In this document: one piece after another, positions 54,104 to 64,000 of the stretch
How positions within the stretch are numbered: position 1 is the stretch's first letter
Layout of the letters: every line of letters starts with the position of its first letter
DNA from: Rufibacter sp. XAAS-G3-1
GTDB lineage: Bacteria; Bacteroidota; Bacteroidia; Cytophagales; Hymenobacteraceae
Direction: 5' to 3'
Assembly: GCF_013623775.1 (NCBI RefSeq)
Contig: NZ_JABFAM010000006.1
Span: 124,001 to 188,000, forward strand
Length of the DNA stretch: 64,000 nt
Notes under the pieces: model-generated
Seen by the model: only the letters and a program-made list of their open reading frames with translations
Told to the model about the DNA's origin: nothing
Databases searched by the model: none
Made by a program: the position numbers and the translations under genes

Positions 54104-54528
54104 GGCCTTGGCGCAGACACTCATAGGAGTTGCGCACCCTACGAGGTCTTTTGGTCAGGCGGTTTAGCGGAAAAAGGCTAGAAACGAAGAAACCTGTGAG
54201 GTCTCCATGCCCTCACAGGTGTAGAGTAAACTGGCGCGGGACTTTAGTCTCGTGACATGGGAGGAAGCGAGTCTCCAGACTCGCCGGGAACCACCGGCAG
54301 GAGTACGCAACATCGTTGTGCGTAGAGTTAGCGTCAGCGCTCTACGCACTATAGGACAGCCAATCTCCTGATTGGCGAGCTATCGGCACAGACGCTACGA
54401 GGTCTTTGGAGCAACAGATAGTGCACGGTGATGGGAACCACCGGCAGAAATGCGGAACAGCAGTAAAGGGTATGAGATCATGGCCAAAGCCGAAATTCAC
54501 GCACGTGAGAAGGTAATAGGTGAAGCTT

Positions 54529-54565
54529 TGTTTTAGGCCTGGTTTATTAAAAACGGGCTTAAAAC
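54529..54565. repeat. P1 palindrome
   Basis: GTTTTAGGCCTGGTTTATT and AAAACGGGCTTAAAAC are the arms. It lies about 75 bases upstream of the pyrG -7 element. Confidence 0.6.
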
Positions 54566-54633
54566 ACAGAACACCAGCACGGGATTAGAGGCTTTCGGGC
54601 GTATCCAAAACATTTTAGGCCCTGTTCTAATAA

Positions 54634-56295
<1,662 letters not shown>

Positions 56296-56310
56296 CCCTT
56301 CTTAACACTT

Positions 56311-58134
56311 ATGGATAAGAATTCCGCAATAGGCATGGGCCTGATTGCCATCCTCATACTGGTATACAGTATTTTCTTTATGAAAGGGCCGGAACAGCAG
56401 CCAGCCCAAAAAACAACGAAATCAACTTCTACGCAAGCTGCATCTGCCAAACCAGAGACAGCCCAAGACTCCCTGGCTTCCGCGCAGCGCACCGCCCAAT
56501 TGGGGGAGTTTGGGGCCTTAGCCACCGGCCAGAACCAAACCATCGCCCTGGAAAACCAGGTGCTTCGGGTTTCTTTGGGCAGCCAGGGAGGCAAAGTACA
56601 GGAAGTAGAACTGAAGAATTACAAAACCTGGGACAAAAAGCCGCTGATCTTGTTTGACACAGAGTCAAGCCAGCAGGAGTTGAGTTTCCAGACCAAAGGC
56701 GGCCGCACCATCCGTTTGTCAGACCTGTTTTTCCAGCCATCGGCGGTCGCCAACCTCACGGTGAACGAAAAGCCGGCTAAGTCCATCACCTTCACCGCGC
56801 AGGTGGCACCGGGGCAATCCATTGAGCAGGTCTATACGTTGCAGGACGATGCTTACGAGGTAAGCTACCAGTTGAACTTCCGGGGACTGGAGAACCTGGT
56901 GGCCCAGCAACCTATCCTTTTCTCCTGGACAGACGAGCTGAAGCGCCTGGAGAGAGACATCAAGCAGAACCGCAGCCACTCTACCATCAACTACTACACC
57001 GCTGAGGGCAGCTTTGACAACCTGTCGGCCAGCGCTACGGAGACCGAGACCGAGAAGGTGGGCGAGCCGGTGAAATGGGTTGCCAACAAGCAGAACTTCT
57101 TCACCGCGGCCATCATCGCGCAGAACAATTTCGGCACCGCCGAGGTAACGACTTCCATGAACGAGGCCGATACCACGCAGGTGAAAACCTTGACTTCCAA
57201 GCTGACCATACCGGTACAAGACGCCCTGGGCGGGAAAGCGCAGTTCACGTACTTCTTCGGCCCCAACGACTATGATGTGCTGAAGAACGTAACCGATGGT
57301 TTTGACCGCAACCTTGAGCTGGGCTGGGGCATCTTCTCTTGGGTAAACAAACTCCTCATCATCCCGGCCTTCGACTTTCTGGAAGATTATGTTCCTTCCT
57401 ACGGCATCATCATCATCCTGCTGGTACTGTACATCAAGCTAATCCTGACCCCGCTGACCTACAAGTCATACATCTCTATGGCGAAGATGAAGGTGCTGAA
57501 GCCAGAGATTGATGTGATCAAAGAGAAGAACGACGGCGACATGCAGAAGACGCAGGCGGAGACCATGTCACTCTACTCCAAGATGGGCGTGAATCCCATG
57601 AGTGGCTGTATTCCTATGCTGCTGCAGATGCCTATCCTGTTTGCCATGTTCAACTTCTTTCCTAACTCCATTGAACTTCGCCAGGAGCCGTTCCTGTGGG
57701 CCCATGACCTGAGCACGTATGATGTGTTCGCCATGCTGCCCTTCACCATTCCGTTCTATGGAAACCACGTGAGTATGTTCACCCTGCTCATGACCGCCTC
57801 TACCATCCTGTACACGTGGTCTAACAACCAGGTGAGCACGATACAGGGCCCCATGAAGTTCTACTCGTATTTAATGCCCGTGATCTTCATGTTCGTGCTG
57901 AACAGTTTCCCGGCGGGTTTGAGCTTCTATTACTTCGTGTCCAACATTGTGACCTTCGGGCAACAAGCGGTGATCAGATACTTTGTGGATGACACTAAAA
58001 TCCGGAAGAACCTGGAAGAGTATCAGGAAAAGAACAAAGGCAAAGAGCCGAAGGGAGGTTTCCAGAAACGGTTACAGGAAGCCATGAAAGCTGCCGCTGA
58101 ACAAGAGTCAAAACGCAAGAAAGGCAGTAAATAA
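56311..58134 (+). CDS. yidC: membrane protein insertase YidC
   Basis: 607 residues, Bacteroidota form. An N-terminal membrane segment (AIGMGLIAILILVYSIFF) leads to a large periplasmic beta domain (from LRVSLGSQGGKVQEVELKNY). The C-terminal core has SYGIIIILLVLYIKLILTPLTYKSYISMAKMKVLKPEID, GCIPMLLQMPILFAMFNFFP and PAGLSFYYFVSNIVTFGQQ, giving five membrane segments, then a Lys-rich tail. It inserts and folds inner-membrane proteins with or without SecYEG. Co-transcribed with pyrG; an intrinsic terminator follows. Confidence 0.96.
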   Translation: MDKNSAIGMGLIAILILVYSIFFMKGPEQQPAQKTTKSTSTQAASAKPETAQDSLASAQRTAQLGEFGALATGQNQTIALENQVLRVSLGSQGGKVQEVELKNYKTWDKKPLILFDTESSQQELSFQTKGGRTIRLSDLFFQPSAVANLTVNEKPAKSITFTAQVAPGQSIEQVYTLQDDAYEVSYQLNFRGLENLVAQQPILFSWTDELKRLERDIKQNRSHSTINYYTAEGSFDNLSASATETETEKVGEPVKWVANKQNFFTAAIIAQNNFGTAEVTTSMNEADTTQVKTLTSKLTIPVQDALGGKAQFTYFFGPNDYDVLKNVTDGFDRNLELGWGIFSWVNKLLIIPAFDFLEDYVPSYGIIIILLVLYIKLILTPLTYKSYISMAKMKVLKPEIDVIKEKNDGDMQKTQAETMSLYSKMGVNPMSGCIPMLLQMPILFAMFNFFPNSIELRQEPFLWAHDLSTYDVFAMLPFTIPFYGNHVSMFTLLMTASTILYTWSNNQVSTIQGPMKFYSYLMPVIFMFVLNSFPAGLSFYYFVSNIVTFGQQAVIRYFVDDTKIRKNLEEYQEKNKGKEPKGGFQKRLQEAMKAAAEQESKRKKGSK

Positions 58135-58205
58135 CTGCTGCCGGGTCTGGCGACTCGCTTCATCTACTGGCACCCGGCGGGAGTCTCGCGCCAGTTCATT
58201 CTAAA

Positions 58206-58237
58206 CCGGTGAGGTCTTGAAGACCTCACCGGTTTTT
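58206..58237 (+). terminator. terminator of pyrG-yidC
   Basis: ACCGGTGAGGTCTT / AAGACCTCACCGGT stem with a short loop, followed by TTTTTCG. It lies directly before a P1 copy. The core GACCTCACAGGT-like sequence recurs in other gaps, so this terminator may also be repeat-derived. Confidence 0.8.
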
Positions 58238-58275
58238 CGTTTTAGGGCTATTTTGCGCAGAACAGCCCTAAAACG
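58238..58275. repeat. P1 palindrome
   Basis: CGTTTTAGGGCTATTTTGC and AGAACAGCCCTAAAACG pair well. The inner AGGGCT/AGCCCT variant differs from other copies on both arms, an example of co-variation. Confidence 0.75.
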
Positions 58276-58915
58276 CCTCCGCGGGGCTCCTCTGTCTGGG
58301 GCACATCTTGGAAGGCATAAAGAAATGCTGTACACAGGTTATATCTATAACGTGAAATACTGTATTACAGATGTTTACTTGAAATTAACTAAAACTTAAC
58401 TTTAGGTTAAACTCCCCCCACAGTAGGCAACAACTTCCGTTGTAAACGAACTTCATTCATCAGCAAACAAAAGGGAATCGCGCCAATCAAAAGTAAGTTG
58501 ACACCTTCTTTCCGTTTACCGCCTTTTTTCCGGAAAACAGGCCAGAAACGGCTATCTCAGAAAGCAGTTGGCTTCGGCAGAAAGCTGCGTTTAAAGCGCG
58601 TTTTTCTTAAATCAGGTTAATTCTGGGGATGTTTACTTCCTGGGTAAACCAGGCAAAAGGCAGCCCCACCCATTCATTACCTGTTCTTGCCCCGGTTTTG
58701 GCTTAAAACGCAGAAACGAGGCGGAAAACGGCAGACAAGGGACTTAAAGGATCAATGGCAGTGCCACACTTTGCCGGGATAGCTAAAAAGATAGAGATCA
58801 GGCCTCTACCCTGTTTTTCTTAAACCTGTCAACAAACCGCGTTTTCCCCAGAAATTGGGGATAAATAACCCCAAAGTGTTAATAAGTCGGGGTTCTACGT
58901 ATCTTCAAATTACCT
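58276..58915. other. gap before the parAB operon
   Basis: It contains one further P1 copy at 58516-58552 (CGCCTTTTTTCC / GGAAAACAGGCCAGAAACGG), some P1 fragments near 58591 and 58813, and CTACTGGCACCCGGCGGGA-type pieces just before it at 58160-58185. No gene and no parS-like site were recognised. Confidence 0.45.
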
Positions 58916-58923
58916 TATCTTTG
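58916..58923 (+). promoter_or_regulatory. -7 element of the six-gene operon
   Basis: TATCTTTG fits TAnnTTTG, 52 bases before the ATG of the hydrolase gene. The -33 is unclear. Confidence 0.45.
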
Positions 58924-58975
58924 TGGAAGCGAATGCTTATTCTCGTGGTTTAACGTTTACCCTGGCTTCAATCAG

Positions 58976-59656
58976 ATGAAAATCACTTATTACGGACAGT
59001 CTTGCTTTCTCTTTGACCTGGGGGGTACCAAGGTGCTTTTTGATCCCTTTATTTCCCCTAACCCCTTAGCGTCTGAGATTGACCTTGATTCCATAGAATG
59101 CGATTACATCCTGCTCTCCCACGGGCACACAGACCACGTGGCAGACGCCGAGTACCTGCTCAAGATAACCGGTGCCACCCTGGTGGCCACGTTTGAAATT
59201 GTGAGCTGGTATCAGAATAAGGGCATTGCCAACGTTCATCCTATGAACACCGGCGGAAAGGTGCATCTGCCCTTCGGGACGGTGAAGATGGTGAACGCCG
59301 TTCATTCCAGCTCGCTGCCAGATGGCACCTATGCCGGCACCGCCGCTGGTTTTGTAATAGAAAGCGCTGAGAAGACGTTCTACTATGCCGGAGACACCGC
59401 CCTGCACCTGGACATGAAATTGATTGGCGAACGTTACAAGGTTGATTTTGCCCTTTTACCAATCGGGGACAATTTCACCATGGATGTGGAAGACGCGCTG
59501 GTAGCCGCCAATTACGTGAATGTGAAAAGAATCATTGGGATGCATTATGACACCTTCCCGTACATAGAGATTGATCATGTGGAGGCGCTGGAGCTTGCCC
59601 GGCGCCAGCAGAAGGAGTTGATATTGATGGAGATTGGTCAAACATTAGAACTGTAA
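58976..59656 (+). CDS. UPF0173 metal-dependent hydrolase
   Basis: 226 residues of the metallo-beta-lactamase fold. [17 protein letters not shown] is the HxHxDH motif, [22 protein letters not shown] and [12 protein letters not shown] supply further ligands, and [13 protein letters not shown] closes the site. Two-metal hydrolase with unknown substrate. It begins a tight operon; parA starts 9 bases after its stop. Confidence 0.92.
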   Translation: MKITYYGQSCFLFDLGGTKVLFDPFISPNPLASEIDLDSIECDYILLSHGHTDHVADAEYLLKITGATLVATFEIVSWYQNKGIANVHPMNTGGKVHLPFGTVKMVNAVHSSSLPDGTYAGTAAGFVIESAEKTFYYAGDTALHLDMKLIGERYKVDFALLPIGDNFTMDVEDALVAANYVNVKRIIGMHYDTFPYIEIDHVEALELARRQQKELILMEIGQTLEL

Positions 59657-59664
59657 CCTGTAGA

Positions 59665-60444
59665 ATGGGAAAAATAATTGCCGTTGCCAACCAGAAAGGC
59701 GGAGTAGGGAAAACCACTTCGGCCATTAACCTGGCAGCCAGCTTAGCCGCCTTAGAATTCAGAACCCTGCTGGTAGATGCTGACCCGCAGGCCAATGCCA
59801 CCTCTGGCATCGGGTTTGACCCGAAAGACATTGAGAACAGCATCTATGAGTGCATGGTAGACGGCGTGAAAACCGAAGACATCATCATGACCTCTCCCAT
59901 TGATTTTCTGGATCTGATCCCTTCCCATATTGACTTGGTAGGGGCCGAAGTGGAGATGATCAACCTGCCTAACCGCGAGGAGAAAATGAAAGAGGTGTTG
60001 GTGCCTTTGAAGGAAAAGTATGATTTCATTATCATTGACTGCTCTCCTTCTTTGGGTTTGATCACCGTCAACTCCCTTACCGCCGCTGACTCCGTGATTA
60101 TTCCGGTGCAGTGCGAGTATTTCGCCTTGGAGGGCTTGGGAAAACTCCTGAATACCATTAAGATCATCCAGAGTCGGCTGAACCCTGACCTAGAGATTGA
60201 AGGCTTGCTGCTGACCATGTATGACGTGCGGCTGCGCTTGTCTAACCAGGTGGTGGAGGAAGTGAAAATGCACTTCCAGCAGATGGTGTTTGATACCATT
60301 ATCCCTAGAAACGTGAAGTTGAGTGAATCTCCCTCTTTTGGAGTACCGGTTATTCTCCATGACGCCGAAAGCAAGGGAGCCATTAGCTACCTGAACCTGG
60401 CGCGCGAGATTGTGGAGAAAAACGGGGTGGCCGTAGCCCAATAA
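59665..60444 (+). CDS. parA: chromosome-partitioning ATPase ParA (Soj)
   Basis: 259 residues. Deviant Walker [15 protein letters not shown] at the start, [12 protein letters not shown] (Walker A') and [11 protein letters not shown] (Walker B). The short N-terminus without a helix-turn-helix is the chromosomal Soj/ParA type. It binds DNA non-specifically with ATP and moves ParB-parS complexes. It is followed by parB after 23 bases. Confidence 0.95.
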   Translation: MGKIIAVANQKGGVGKTTSAINLAASLAALEFRTLLVDADPQANATSGIGFDPKDIENSIYECMVDGVKTEDIIMTSPIDFLDLIPSHIDLVGAEVEMINLPNREEKMKEVLVPLKEKYDFIIIDCSPSLGLITVNSLTAADSVIIPVQCEYFALEGLGKLLNTIKIIQSRLNPDLEIEGLLLTMYDVRLRLSNQVVEEVKMHFQQMVFDTIIPRNVKLSESPSFGVPVILHDAESKGAISYLNLAREIVEKNGVAVAQ

Positions 60445-60467
60445 TACCTTTCCTTTAAATTACCTAC

Positions 60468-61385
60468 ATGTCTGATAATTCAGCCAAGAAGAAACCCAGT
60501 GGCCTTGGAAGAGGCCTAAACGCATTGATTACGGGGAGCTATGACCGCAAACCCGAAACTGTACCCAGTACCACCTTACACGCCGTCAATACCATCGCAG
60601 ATATCAGTTTAACCCAGATTGAGACCAACCCCTTCCAGCCCCGTACCCACTTTGACCAAGTGGCGCTGGAAGAATTGGCTGAGTCTATCCGCATACAGGG
60701 CATTATTCAACCCATCACGGTTCGGCAGCTCAGCGCCGAGGCCTATCAGTTGATTTCGGGGGAGCGCCGTTACCAAGCCGCTAAACTGGCGGGACTGGAC
60801 ACCATTCCGGCCTACATCCGCAAAGCCGATGACCAGCAAATGCTGGAAATGGCCTTGATTGAGAACATTCAGCGCGAAAACCTCAACGCCATTGAGATTG
60901 CCTTGAGTTACCAGCGGTTGCTTTCTGAATGTAGCCTCAAACAAGAGGAACTGGGCGAACGCGTAGGCAAAAAACGGACAACGGTGACCAATTACCTGCG
61001 CCTGCTTAAACTGCCGCCCGACATCCAGATTGGCATCAGAGACAACCTCATCTCCATGGGCCATGCCCGCGCCATCATCAACATAGATGACGTAGACAAG
61101 CAACTGGAGGTATACCGCAAGATTGTCAATGAAGAATTGTCTGTGCGTAAAGTGGAGGAACTGGTGCGCAACATCAGCTTGCAGAACAAAAAGCCAGACC
61201 CACAGACCAAACTAGACCTGCATCCGTTAGAGAACGAGGTGAAACGCGTAGAATCAAGGTTGTCTTCCTACTTTGGCACGCGCATTCACGTAAAGGCCTC
61301 TCCTGAAGGCAAAGGGGAAATCAAAATCCCGTTTGTGTCAGTAGATGAGCTGAACCGTATCCTGGAAATCTTAAACTACGCCTAA
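60468..61385 (+). CDS. parB: chromosome-partitioning protein ParB
   Basis: 305 residues. GLGRGLNALI is the ParA-interacting N-terminus. The CTP-binding ParB/Srx domain has ETNPFQPRTHFDQVALEELA, QPITVRQL and GERRYQAAKLAGL. A helix-turn-helix (GERVGKKRTTVTNYLRLLKLPPDIQ) binds parS. The C-terminal dimerisation part ends FVSVDELNRILEILNY. It loads as a CTP-gated clamp at parS. No parS palindrome was seen in this window. Confidence 0.95.
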   Translation: MSDNSAKKKPSGLGRGLNALITGSYDRKPETVPSTTLHAVNTIADISLTQIETNPFQPRTHFDQVALEELAESIRIQGIIQPITVRQLSAEAYQLISGERRYQAAKLAGLDTIPAYIRKADDQQMLEMALIENIQRENLNAIEIALSYQRLLSECSLKQEELGERVGKKRTTVTNYLRLLKLPPDIQIGIRDNLISMGHARAIINIDDVDKQLEVYRKIVNEELSVRKVEELVRNISLQNKKPDPQTKLDLHPLENEVKRVESRLSSYFGTRIHVKASPEGKGEIKIPFVSVDELNRILEILNYA

Positions 61386-61386
61386 C

Positions 61387-62040
61387 ATGCGGCAGTTCGC
61401 GGCCCTGTCCTTCTTTTTGGGTATCTTTTTGGGCAACACATTCACCGGCACCGCGCAGGTGATCACTACCGGGCCTGATTCTGCGCAGGTAGCTACTCCG
61501 CCGGTGGCGGTGCAAGCCCCGGATACCTCTAAATGGAAGCCCTTCAATACCTGGAGCCGCCCTGCCAAAGCCGCCTTTTATTCGGCCGTTTTGCCGGGTT
61601 TGGGGCAAGCGTACAATAAAAGCTATTGGAAGATTCCGCTGGTCTATGCCACTGGGGCCGTCATAGGTTACTTTATCTATGACAACAACAAGAAATACCA
61701 GGGGTTTGCCAAGGCCTTGCGGCTGAGGTTAGACGGCGATTCTACGACCATAGATGAGTATGCCAACACCACCGGCGCTTACAGCACAACCCAGCCCAAC
61801 AACCGGGGAGCCATCAATCTTCAAAGATCCAGAGACTTCCACCGCAAGTACCGCGACCTGGACATCATTCTTGGGGTTCTGGCCTGGGGCCTTAACATCA
61901 TGGAAGCTCACGTACATGCCCACCTAAGGGCCTTTGACGTGAGCGAAGACCTTTCTTTACAGATGAAACCCAATTTGCAGCCTCTGGCGGGTACTCCCTC
62001 TTACGCGGCGGGTTTCACCCTCCAACTGAACCTTAAATAA
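61387..62040 (+). CDS. DUF5683 exported protein
   Basis: 217 residues with signal MRQFAALSFFLGIFLGNTFTGTAQ. A central PAKAAFYSAVLPGLGQAYNKSYWKIPLVYATGAVIGYFIYD has the conserved A-x-x-x-S-x-x-x-PG-x-GQ-x-Y-N-x-x-W-K motif of DUF5683, in which helices likely lie in or on the membrane. Function unknown. It starts 1 base after the parB stop and precedes dapB. Confidence 0.85.
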   Translation: MRQFAALSFFLGIFLGNTFTGTAQVITTGPDSAQVATPPVAVQAPDTSKWKPFNTWSRPAKAAFYSAVLPGLGQAYNKSYWKIPLVYATGAVIGYFIYDNNKKYQGFAKALRLRLDGDSTTIDEYANTTGAYSTTQPNNRGAINLQRSRDFHRKYRDLDIILGVLAWGLNIMEAHVHAHLRAFDVSEDLSLQMKPNLQPLAGTPSYAAGFTLQLNLK

Positions 62041-62044
62041 AACT

Positions 62045-62761
62045 ATGCGCATATTACTCATTGGGTACGGTAAAATGGGCCAAACTATTGAACGCCTGGC
62101 CTTGGCCAAAGGCCATGAAATAGTAGGAGCCCTTACCATACATGATGCTGACCAACTTTCTGGCTACACCGCAGACCAGGTAGACGTGGCCATTGAATTC
62201 ACCAGCCCAAATGCGGCCGTAGGCAACATTCTTACCTGCTTTGAGAAAAAGATACCGGTAGTGGTGGGTACAACCGGCTGGTTAGAGCACTTGCCCCGGG
62301 TGAAAGAGAAATGCCAGGAACTGAACGGAAGCCTTTTCTACGCCTCCAACTTTAGCGTGGGCGTCAATCTTTTCTTCCACTTCAATGAGTACGTGGCGCA
62401 AAAGATGCAGCAGTACCCTGGGTATGAGGTGCAGGTAAAAGAAATCCACCACGTGCACAAACTGGACAAACCCAGCGGCACCGCCCTCTCCATCGCCGAC
62501 GGGATTCTGCAGCATTTTCCGCAGAAAAAAGGCTGGGTCAATGATGTTTCTGCAAAGCCCGATCAATTAAGCGTGGTTTCTGAGCGCGAAGGTGAAGTTG
62601 TAGGGACGCATATTGTGCAATACACCTCAGAAAACGATACCTTTGAGCTACACCACATTGCCCACAGCCGCGAAGGATTCGCGGCTGGTGCCCTTTTGGC
62701 CGCTGAGTGGTTACCGGGCCGTGCAGGCATTTACGGCATGCCCCATCTGCTACAACTCTAA
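62045..62761 (+). CDS. dapB: 4-hydroxy-tetrahydrodipicolinate reductase
   Basis: 238 residues, shorter than the E. coli enzyme (273) as is usual for Bacteroidota. NAD(P) site ILLIGYGKMGQTIERLA; GTTGWLEHLPRV and YASNFSVGVNLFFHFN around the active site; KLDKPSGTALSIADGI is the catalytic Lys motif. It acts in the diaminopimelate/lysine pathway, feeding peptidoglycan synthesis; dapD of the same pathway is at 45936. Confidence 0.95.
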   Translation: MRILLIGYGKMGQTIERLALAKGHEIVGALTIHDADQLSGYTADQVDVAIEFTSPNAAVGNILTCFEKKIPVVVGTTGWLEHLPRVKEKCQELNGSLFYASNFSVGVNLFFHFNEYVAQKMQQYPGYEVQVKEIHHVHKLDKPSGTALSIADGILQHFPQKKGWVNDVSAKPDQLSVVSEREGEVVGTHIVQYTSENDTFELHHIAHSREGFAAGALLAAEWLPGRAGIYGMPHLLQL

Positions 62762-62771
62762 ATTTGACTGC

Positions 62772-63878
62772 ATGAGTATCCGTTTTTGGACTAAGAAGGA
62801 AGCCAGGCCTAAACAGAAGAAAGGCTTTTTCAGGGAATGGGGAGATGCCATTCTTTTTGCCGTAGTAGCGGCTACCTTAATCAGGTGGGCCACCTTTGAG
62901 GCGTATACCATCCCTACTCCTTCCATGGAGAAAACGTTGCTGGTAGGCGATTATCTTTTCGTGAGCAAACTGCACTACGGCCCCCGTACGCCCATCACGC
63001 CACTACAGGTTCCCCTCACCCACCAAACCATCTGGGGCACCAACATCCCGTCCTACTCAGATGCCATTCAGTTGCAGTCGTACCGTTTGCCCGGCTTCAC
63101 CACCGTCAAGAACAACGATGTGGTTGTGTTCAACTGGCCAGCCGATGTGGCGCACCCTACTGACCTGAGAATGAATTACATCAAACGCTGCATTGGCATT
63201 GCGGGCGATAAAATTCAGATGCGGGACATGCAGGTGTACATCAACGACAAGCTGATGCCAGAGCCGGAGCGGGTGCAATACGCCTATGGTTTGCTGACCA
63301 CTACGCCCATCAACGAGAAGTTTTTCAAAGACCACGACATCACAGATAAACAGGAGGCTTTTGGCGGCATCGGGTACGTGATTAACACCACGCCTGCTAC
63401 CGCCGCCAAGCTGAAAGGCTTTGACTTTATCAAAGAAGTGGTGCTGTACAAAGACAGTATTGGTTCTGTAAGGGCAGATGTTTTTCCGTTCAAGCCTTCT
63501 AGCTACCCGTACAACAAAGACAACTTCGGCCCTTTTATCATCCCCAAAGAAGGCATGACCATTGATATCAACCCCATGACCATTCCTCTGTATGAAATGG
63601 CCATCCGGAAATATGAAGGTTTTGGCAAAGACGAGGTCACCGTTACGGATAATCAAATTCTGATCAATGGACAGGCAATCAAACAATACACCTTCAAGCA
63701 GGACTACTATTGGATGATGGGCGATAACCGCCATAATTCTGAAGACTCGCGGTACTGGGGGTTTGTGCCCGAAGATCACATAGTAGGCAAGGCGGTTCTG
63801 ATCTGGATGTCCGCTGACCCGAACGAAACGCTCTTCAACAAAATCCGCTGGAGCCGGATCTTCAAAGGGATAGAATAA
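62772..63878 (+). CDS. lepB: signal peptidase I
   Basis: 368 residues from ATG 62772; the frame is open upstream but that part lies within dapB. The membrane segment WGDAILFAVVAATLIRWATF precedes the catalytic Ser51 in IPTPSMEKTL. The Lys general base is Lys138 in MNYIKRCIGIAGD, and the C-terminal MMGDNRHNSEDSRYWG box is intact. It cleaves signal peptides of exported proteins. Between the boxes lies a long insertion (about residues 150-310), usual in Bacteroidota. It is last in the operon, 10 bases after dapB. Confidence 0.95.
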   Translation: MSIRFWTKKEARPKQKKGFFREWGDAILFAVVAATLIRWATFEAYTIPTPSMEKTLLVGDYLFVSKLHYGPRTPITPLQVPLTHQTIWGTNIPSYSDAIQLQSYRLPGFTTVKNNDVVVFNWPADVAHPTDLRMNYIKRCIGIAGDKIQMRDMQVYINDKLMPEPERVQYAYGLLTTTPINEKFFKDHDITDKQEAFGGIGYVINTTPATAAKLKGFDFIKEVVLYKDSIGSVRADVFPFKPSSYPYNKDNFGPFIIPKEGMTIDINPMTIPLYEMAIRKYEGFGKDEVTVTDNQILINGQAIKQYTFKQDYYWMMGDNRHNSEDSRYWGFVPEDHIVGKAVLIWMSADPNETLFNKIRWSRIFKGIE

Positions 63879-63888
63879 ACGACAGTTT

Positions 63889-63924
63889 GTTTTTAGGCTG
63901 TTTTTAGGAAAATAGGCCTAAAAC
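63889..63924. repeat. P1 palindrome after lepB
   Basis: GTTTTTAGGCTGTTTTT and GGAAAATAGGCCTAAAAC are the arms. It starts 10 bases after the lepB stop, at the end of the six-gene operon, where it may end or protect the transcript. Confidence 0.7.
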
Positions 63925-64000
63925 CACTGGTGGTTCCTTTCTGCGGTTTAGCCTCTGCTTGGAGCCGGCTTCTTTGGAGAGGTTGGCAGGTGCATGCAGT

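Noticed and set aside
58276-58975. Search for a parS site near parAB
   Set aside because: No TGTTNCACGTGNAACA-like palindrome was found here or elsewhere in the window by eye.

Overview
The window looks like a chromosomal segment of a Bacteroidota bacterium of the Cytophagales, most like Hymenobacteraceae (Rufibacter/Pontibacter-like; this genus-level guess is inference). Supporting signs are a type IX secretion sorting domain, a DUF5686 outer-membrane protein, DUF4199 and DUF5683 proteins, TAnnTTTG-type promoters and few Shine-Dalgarno sequences. Base composition is around 50% G+C in genes. I found no rRNA, tRNA, CRISPR array, prophage, plasmid gene or transposase gene.

Layout. 1-500: the end of an LTA-synthase/sulfatase-like gene. 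1.4-6.0 kb: a 1544-residue secreted carbohydrate-active protein (glycosidase-like domain, two CBM6, polysaccharide-deacetylase-like domain, T9SS tail). 8.2-11.4 kb: the thrS-infC-rpmI-rplT translation operon, with infC starting at ATT. 11.4-16.3 kb: envelope and TPR proteins. 16.4-21.0 kb: topoisomerase IV genes parE-parC. 21.3-31.3 kb: AI-2E-type permease, exonuclease/GIY-YIG protein, a divergent pair of unrecognised paralogues, GNAT acetyltransferase, topoisomerase IB and an M48 lipoprotein protease. 31.4-41.4 kb: APP1-type phosphatase, mtgA, Lon-N-domain protein, metallophosphoesterase, lipid kinase, L,D-transpeptidase-like protein and small envelope proteins. 41.7-47.9 kb: ABC-F ATPase, two tandem tiny membrane proteins, 3-hydroxyacyl-CoA dehydrogenase, dapD and a glycosyltransferase. 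48.0-54.0 kb: a fabH-mntR-metal-binding lipoprotein-ABC ATPase-permease-permease locus for Mn/Zn uptake, where one permease carries a DtxR/MntR-like tail. 54.7-58.1 kb: pyrG and yidC. 59.0-63.9 kb: a tight six-gene unit, UPF0173 hydrolase-parA-parB-DUF5683-dapB-lepB.

The coding content is mostly housekeeping. The unusual part lies between genes. Gaps are filled with several families of short repeated, hairpin-forming DNA: (P1) a 36-42 bp palindrome with arms like GTTTTNGGCCTGTTTT / AAAACAGGCCNAAAAC, seen about 30 times, whose arm variants co-vary; (P2) hairpins with a core like TATGGCGC...GCGCCATA and different but still complementary outer stems; (P3) roughly 170-200 bp elements bounded by CTGTTTAGAG / CTCTAAACAG inverted ends; (P4) a GC-rich block present twice in the same modular order; and (P5) short tandem repeats that begin in or right after stop codons. 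One P1 copy supplies the start codon and first codons of the metal-binding lipoprotein gene. This repeat system is the best candidate for something undescribed.
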